Below are positions 58,467 to 64,000 of a DNA stretch of 64,000 nt, piece by piece (the stretch's first letter is position 1; the number at the start of each line of letters is the position of its first letter). Source of the DNA: Dipylidium caninum (taxonomy: Eukaryota; Platyhelminthes; Cestoda; Cyclophyllidea; Dipylidiidae); contig QEYB01000625.1 of the NCBI GenBank assembly GCA_017562135.1, positions 310,001 through 374,000 of the forward strand. The letters run 5' to 3'. The notes under the pieces were generated by a model, which did not search any database, was not told the origin of the DNA, and was given only the letters and a program-made list of their open reading frames with translations. Made by a program: the position numbers and the translations under genes.

Positions 58467-59686
58467 CAGTTCGCTGTTCGCATCCATACATTTGTCTATC
58501 CGTTCCCATTCATCGAAAGAGGCACACATTTGAAGAAACAAAATTAAACAATGCAGATGCGCCTGCTGCAACAGTCCGCCCCCAACAGTTTCTCTTCTAA
58601 TATCCCTTCTTTTACAGAGGCTTTCAGGGAAAGGAGAGGAGATCTCTGGTAGATCCGCCCTCCCCCTGTGTACTCCCTTTATGAAACGCCTTTGCCCGGT
58701 TGTTATGCCTGCTTTTTGTGAATACTTACATACATGAAGTTTTGTCCATCAACGAAAATCTCTTTTTTGTATGGAAGCACGTGGGAAGAATGCGTATGTC
58801 ACCGATCTGGAGTGGAATCCTTCATCTCGACACGGGAATGTGGTTTATGTCGAGAAATCTAGTGTTCAGCCTGGGAGATGAGGGGTTTAGAAACGGTCTT
58901 CTCAAGTAGGCCCTGCCACTTGCTTGTTATCGAGGAAGCATCTAGGGCTTAGTTTATTCAAGGCTGTAATGATGTTCAGCAGAAGCGCCACAGTCCTTTC
59001 GGCGTCTTGGAGTGACCGCTAGCAACGCTGAGTGCTTCCACTCTCGGGTATTTCCGATCTTCGTCTCGCCGGTCCTTAAGGAGAGTTACGTACCGTTCAA
59101 AATGAAGGCGTGGGGACCTTCAGACCGCCAATCAGGTGGTGTAGTATCTACGGCGCGTCTGTTTGATGATACCAGCTTCAGGTAGAGTGAAGGTTGGCAA
59201 CGCACTGGCAACCGAAGGCTGAGGTCAGAGGCTGCTTACTATCGCGATAATTCGTCGATTCACATAACTTGCTTATGAGGGCCGAACCCTGAGAGGTGAA
59301 GTTTAACCGCGTTGAGGTAACTGCTAATTCACACATGGAGTTAACTGCATTAGGATACGCCGCGGTGTTTAACCGTGAAATCATGCCCAGTCCGACCATG
59401 AGGACTATGAAAATTTGGGGCGAGTAAGGCTGCCGATGTGTTGCTTGCTGTACAATGCCTTGAACAATCACGTGATGCGATAAATTGGCCTTCTGTTAGG
59501 GTAAAGGATTAGAGACGAGGCTTCGACTGATAGGATGCGTTTTCCCTCGCCTCCCCACATGCTTCACGTCCTTTCAGCGCCGTCGCCAGCAATGAAAAGA
59601 TAGGAGATAGGAGCGGGATGACTGCTTCAGATTAATGCTTATTATACACTCCGCCTTCAACTAATCTAATGTCGCCCACTCTCGCC

Positions 59687-59701
59687 GTCGTCGTCGTCGT
59701 C
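59687..59701. repeat. (GTC)5 trinucleotide repeat
   Basis: Right-arm counterpart of the GAC repeat at 56587, four units shorter. Confidence 0.92.
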
Positions 59702-61675
59702 TATCTCGACGCTCCACCTCCTCCCCATTCTGCCACTCGCGATCGGCTGAACATGGAAAGTGACCTGTCTCACGTCCACGATGCTCGGCCTACAAGGCGG
59801 TGTCAGTGAATATGGACGCACTTCAAGCGCACTCCGTCAGTCGGGTATGCAGAACGCCTCACCACCACTGAAAGACCACGACATTGAGCCGTCTCCTCCC
59901 ACCTTTGACTGTCTCATCGATACGAAACGCGCCAATATACAGGCGAGGGAGTATTGCGATTCGACACCCGAAGGGAAGGAGACTGACTGTGCATGCCTAC
60001 TTGTGAGCAAACGCATGCACTGTAGAAGAATCAAGGAATGTGAAGACGATCGGTTGTAGTGAGGAGAGAAGAGGGGAGGGAGGGGAGGGGATGGGATGGA
60101 CAGAGAAGCCATACTTCCACAATCAACCAGCCTCATTCCACCACGGAAGGACGTGCAATAACCCTCACCCTAATCCGTCTGCAAGGCTTGTCTCCACCGC
60201 GTCCCTCTTTCACTCCACAATCACGTGCTGTGGACGGACGAAAACCCCTCGTTGGTAGGAGCTTTTCCCCAGTGTGTCGGCGGCGGCCGGTGAGATGCGA
60301 AATTGCTTCGTGGTCGGGACTGTCGGCATTGCTTGCTTACGCGACTGCGTGCGAATACCAAATGACCGAACCCATGCATGACTTCACCGTTTGACGAGGC
60401 GCGCGAACATTTCGCCGAGCGCCGCGGTTCAACTTCCACCAGGCGAGCGGAGCAGCGGGCGAGCAAGCGATTGAATGAATAGCCACAGACGAAAACAACG
60501 TTGGAGCATCCACTCGTAATAAGGCGTGCTCCAGTCATAGGACAATAGGCCAGCACTAACACCAACACCACAACCACCTTGTATGGTCGACATCCAGGCG
60601 GTGACGCACACCCCGACCGAGGCAGGCGTTGTGGAGTCCGTTTGTTTATTCACCACGCTCAACACTCCTTCCACTAATACGCCCCCCAATAGTCAGTCCA
60701 CACGTGACTGGGTGTTGCCTTCTCCTCCCACCATCCCCTCCACCCACACTGTGCGGGTGGAGGGCGAGGTGCGAGTGATAGCAGAGGCACGCAGAGAGAG
60801 AGGGAGGGAGGGAGGGAGGAGGGAGGGAGAAGCGGTGGAGGAGGCGCCCAAGTTCGAATAGGCTTTACCCACACTCTACGACTCCATGGCCATTTCGCTT
60901 GCCATTGCGACACATCACGCTTTGACCAAACGCCAACAACCCTAGACGCATCTTATCGAGGCTGCACTCACCTCTGTGCGATCAAAAGATTCTCGGATGG
61001 GAGAGTTAACGGTGGGGAGGAGATGCGGATAGAGTAGAGGGGACAAGGGGAGCGAAAGCACCCAGGTGCAAATGGGTGGAAGTGCAAACATTTGGGAGTT
61101 GCGTCGCGGTGGTATCTACGTGGTGGCATGCAACACTACACCACACTACACCACACCACACCACACAACGTCGCCCTACGCCACGTGACACCAAAACACC
61201 CCCACCGACTAGAGAGGAGGAGTAGGGGAGGAGGAGAAGGAAAGCCACAGGTGGCCAAGGCGGCAAGAGAGTGAGGGCGGCGGGACGCGGCTTTAGCTCT
61301 CCCAACCTCTGCGTTTGTGTGTGTGTGTGTGTGTGTGTACGCGCGCGTTTGCCACACATTTGTCGTCTCCGCGGTGGGCGACTAAATGTACGATAAAGCG
61401 GTGGAGGAGGAAAAGGCGACAGACCCATTTGCCCCCTCACTCGGATGCCTCCTCGCCCTGCCACCGCATGCCACCACATGCCTACGCATCCCAACACCTG
61501 ATCACCTTCCAATCGGCAACCTCGAGGGTCAGATGCGGCTGCGGGTGGGCAGTGGAGAAGAGGTTGTGAGTCTGTTGACCTCCTGTCATCTGTACTCTCA
61601 CGTACCCTGCATTCCGGCAGAAAGTGCACCGAAGTGGAGCATGAGGCCTTGGTCTACTTCTCCGCCATACCATTA

Positions 61676-61707
61676 CCGCCACACCGCCACACCGCCACAC
61701 CGCTACA
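61676..61707. repeat. 8-bp minisatellite, CCGCCACA units
   Basis: Three CCGCCACA units plus a CCGCTACA variant. The left arm has a single unit at about 54597-54610, giving 24 extra bases on the right. Confidence 0.88.
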
Positions 61708-62077
61708 CCGGCCCGGCCTTCTGGCGACCTGGTGGCACGTTTAAGACCAGTTTTTATGAGGTAGCTAGACGAGCATAAGGAACTTGAAAGGAGAATCAAC
61801 GGCGATCTACCGCTCAAATGAGATCGCCTTTTGTTTGTCGAGATGTTTTATTCTGTTAGGGTGTTTTACACAAATAACACCTTTGAAGGAACAATACAAC
61901 CACACGAACGTATGTACGTAACTAACCACACACACACTTGTGTATTTTATATAAACCAAAATGCAGCCTGAGGCGTCTCTTTCTGAAAGTGCAAAATGTG
62001 GTTATTCGAACAAACGCATCGGTTGAATTCTGATATCGGTGGACATGGAGACGTCACTTTGGCTTCTGCAGCATCAT

Positions 62078-64000
62078 TCGCACTCAGGCGCCCTGGTGGC
62101 ACTTTGAAGACAGCGGCGAGGACCTTTCCTCGCCTGTCATCATCCCTTTTACCTGCTTAACGTAATTTTCTTTCTTCTCAGTTCTTTACAGAAAATCATA
62201 TGCTTTGCCTTTTAGATTTCTTCTTTGTTTTTGACATTTGTAATCGCTTTCCTCTTCTACCCACGCACACACCCTTTACCGCATTTATGTAATTTTGACG
62301 TGTTAATCCTTTTTCTTTACCCGGATTTTGGGGTTGGGGTTTATTTTCTCTCACAGTACACTCCAAGTCCATTTAAATCACTTTCCTTTTAACGTTATTT
62401 TAACTTTGTCCACTTTTGTAGGTAGCCATGCCGCCTGGTACTGTGGGGACTGTGGCTGATCTCGACCGCTTGACATGCCTCTTACACTCGTTTACCGCTG
62501 GAGTCTTTAATTAAACTTCAAATGTTTTGTGCCTGATTGAAGGACCTGCACCCACACCGTAGCACACAGCGAGGGTTGCACTTGCCACATGTCCACACCA
62601 CATCGGCCTGCAATTTTGTCCTTACCGTGAATGTGAAGTGGCAGCAATCTGCTGCCCCCGTGGAATGAAAGCCAACTTGGTCTGTAGCGGAACACCAAGC
62701 CGCCTGCCGTCGACTTGCGCACACCTGAAGCTGGACGGCGCGGTGGACGGCGAGGTGGACGAGATGCCCCTTCTTGTGCACAACATGAGTCTACATCGCG
62801 TCACGTCGAGACCGCGATTTTCTCCAGTTTTCATGATACTCAAAATCGCCGCCAAACGTGCCTGAACCACCATTTTATTCAGCGATCAGAGAGACTTTCG
62901 CATCGAAAAATTAAGAGACTGCACTTGTGGTGGACTCGGAAGGACGCTGGTCGACGGAGCTCAGACCTCACGGGAGTGTGGCCTCGAATGGTTGGTTTAC
63001 AAGCCGCCAAGGCCAAGTCCTCAGGCTTCAGGACGACACCGGGTTCACACTTCTACTTTATCATCCAATGGAAAGATTTTTTTACTCCAACTCCCGTTTA
63101 CGAGCGCCTTGTTTACGGCTCAGAGTGCATTGAATGCCATCATGTGATCGCTTCGGCCGTCCGTCCGTCCGTCCGGACAGCCTTCCTGTTTTGTTCTCTC
63201 GACCAGCCCCGACAACGGCCTTGAGGTAGACCTCCAAGATGGCGCGAAGGCTGTTGGAAAGAACACAGCATCACCCACTTCATTGTGACCCAATCCAAAT
63301 TGCACAGGTTATCAGGTAAACCCATCCCTGGTGGATTATTCTCTCCCCCGGTGCCATCGCTCCCATTTCAACGGTTGAGTTAACTGAATTTATCGCGCTG
63401 AATGCAGAATACCCTACCTCGTCCCGTTGATCGCCGAGATGATGTCGAAGCTCGAAGGGCGCTTAGTGGGGGGCGAGGAAAAAGTATTTTTACACATTAA
63501 CGTTTATTAACTTCAAACGCTGTATCGTCATCATTGGAAAAGTATGGTTTTAAACTGTCTAATTGTCATTAGCAGTTTACAGGACGTCATTGTGTAAATG
63601 TGCTTGCCTGATAAAAAGCGAAAGTACCAACGTGCTGAGTTGAAAGTACAGGAGCAGAGAGTATTATGCCGTGTATCAAAAAATGTCAACCGCAAAAGTG
63701 CCTACATCACACAAAATTGAGCGATCAAACACCCCCTCGGGGCGGAATTGGGCAGGAGGTGGAGCGTGGACATTTGGCCAACGTTATCGTTTGTCGTCCT
63801 TCTCCGCCTCCTCGACTTTAAGACGAATTACCACTTTCTGAGTCATTAAAACCGCCAGCAATCGGCCATGAAGGTCTGTAAGGGCTTCCGGTTAATTTGA
63901 AAAGTCTCTGTCCTCCTCCCCTCCCATGCCACCCGACGTCAGTACGGATAAGTTGACGAAAGTACAGCGACCGAGTTGAGGCGACGGACCGCTGATGCTG
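62078..64000. other. Right flank, no firmly supported gene
   Basis: Open frames of 169 codons at 62715-63224 (+) and 87 codons at 62518-62781 (-) overlap. The first contains WTRKDAGRRSSDLTGVWPRM and HFYFIIQWKDFFTP, and the second has several Cys residues, but I recognise neither. A (CCGT)n run lies at about 63157-63175. Confidence 0.3.

Larger units (their letters stand above)
56778..59522. other. Spacer of the inverted repeat
   Basis: 2745 bp of single-copy sequence holding the 4E-BP last exon (58373-58404) and its polyadenylation signals. Frames at 57932-58249 (+), 58209-58571 (-) and 58700-58909 (+) have no recognisable content. The first lies in 4E-BP intron 2, the second overlaps exon 3 on the opposite strand, and the third lies downstream of the gene. 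Confidence 0.6.
59523..62077 (-). repeat. Large inverted repeat, right arm
   Basis: About 2555 bp, reverse complement of the left arm. Differences that I can read: (GTC)5 at 59687 against nine units on the left, (GT)11 against ten, three extra copies of an 8-bp unit at 61676-61707, single-base indels, and scattered substitutions. The arm lies about 1.1 kb beyond the 4E-BP stop. The sequence on its outer side is unrelated to that flanking the left arm. Confidence 0.95.

Noticed and set aside
61006..61629. 207-codon ORF on the minus strand as a protein-coding gene
   Set aside because: It runs through (GT)11 and GGTGT repeats, is low-complexity, and is broken in the left arm by a two-base difference in the dinucleotide repeat.
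1..64000. CRISPR arrays, operons, rRNA genes
   Set aside because: No regularly spaced direct repeats, no ribosome-binding sites ahead of tightly packed genes and no rRNA-like blocks. The content is eukaryotic.

Overview
This is a nuclear stretch of an animal genome. Genes are split by introns with GT..AG boundaries, start near TATA boxes and end near AATAAA signals, and they encode animal proteins: an AMPA-type glutamate receptor, actin, an eIF4E-binding protein (4E-BP) and a probable Mediator subunit 14. Protein divergence suggests an invertebrate, and a flatworm or similar protostome would fit, but the sequence does not prove a lineage. I see no bacterial operons, rRNA, convincing tRNA or CRISPR.

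Layout. 1-5.3 kb: no supported gene. 5.3-6.5 kb: a decayed mariner-family transposon. 8.95-28.3 kb, minus strand: an AMPA-type ionotropic glutamate receptor rebuilt from 14 exons, about 858 residues. Thirteen of its exons have fully consistent phases, one amino-terminal-domain junction is ambiguous, and the signal-peptide exon is missing. A second mariner copy (28.5-29.6 kb) and a fragment (30.1 kb) lie just upstream. 33.3-34.5 kb, minus: an intronless, diverged but apparently intact actin with TATA, CCAAT and polyadenylation signals. 34.6-43.7 kb: no firmly supported gene; weak exon-like ORFs could belong to the next gene. 43.7-49.3 kb, plus: four in-phase exons that I assign with moderate confidence to the C-terminal part of MED14. 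52.9-58.4 kb, plus: a complete three-exon 4E-BP gene.

The most striking structure is a large inverted repeat. Arms of about 2.55 kb (54233-56777 and 59523-62077) flank a 2.75 kb spacer. The whole left arm lies inside the 4.9 kb second intron of 4E-BP, and the gene's 32-nt last exon, encoding the TOS motif FDIDL, lies in the spacer. The arms differ mainly in tandem-repeat copy number and scattered substitutions. Their middle, about 690 bp, appears identical, as expected from recent duplication or arm-to-arm gene conversion.

The genes do not form a pathway. The receptor is a neuronal or neuromuscular membrane channel, actin is cytoskeletal, MED14 is the backbone of the transcriptional Mediator, and 4E-BP is the TOR-controlled brake on cap-dependent translation. 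All exon models come from manual translation, phase matching and remembered family motifs, not from transcripts or database searches.
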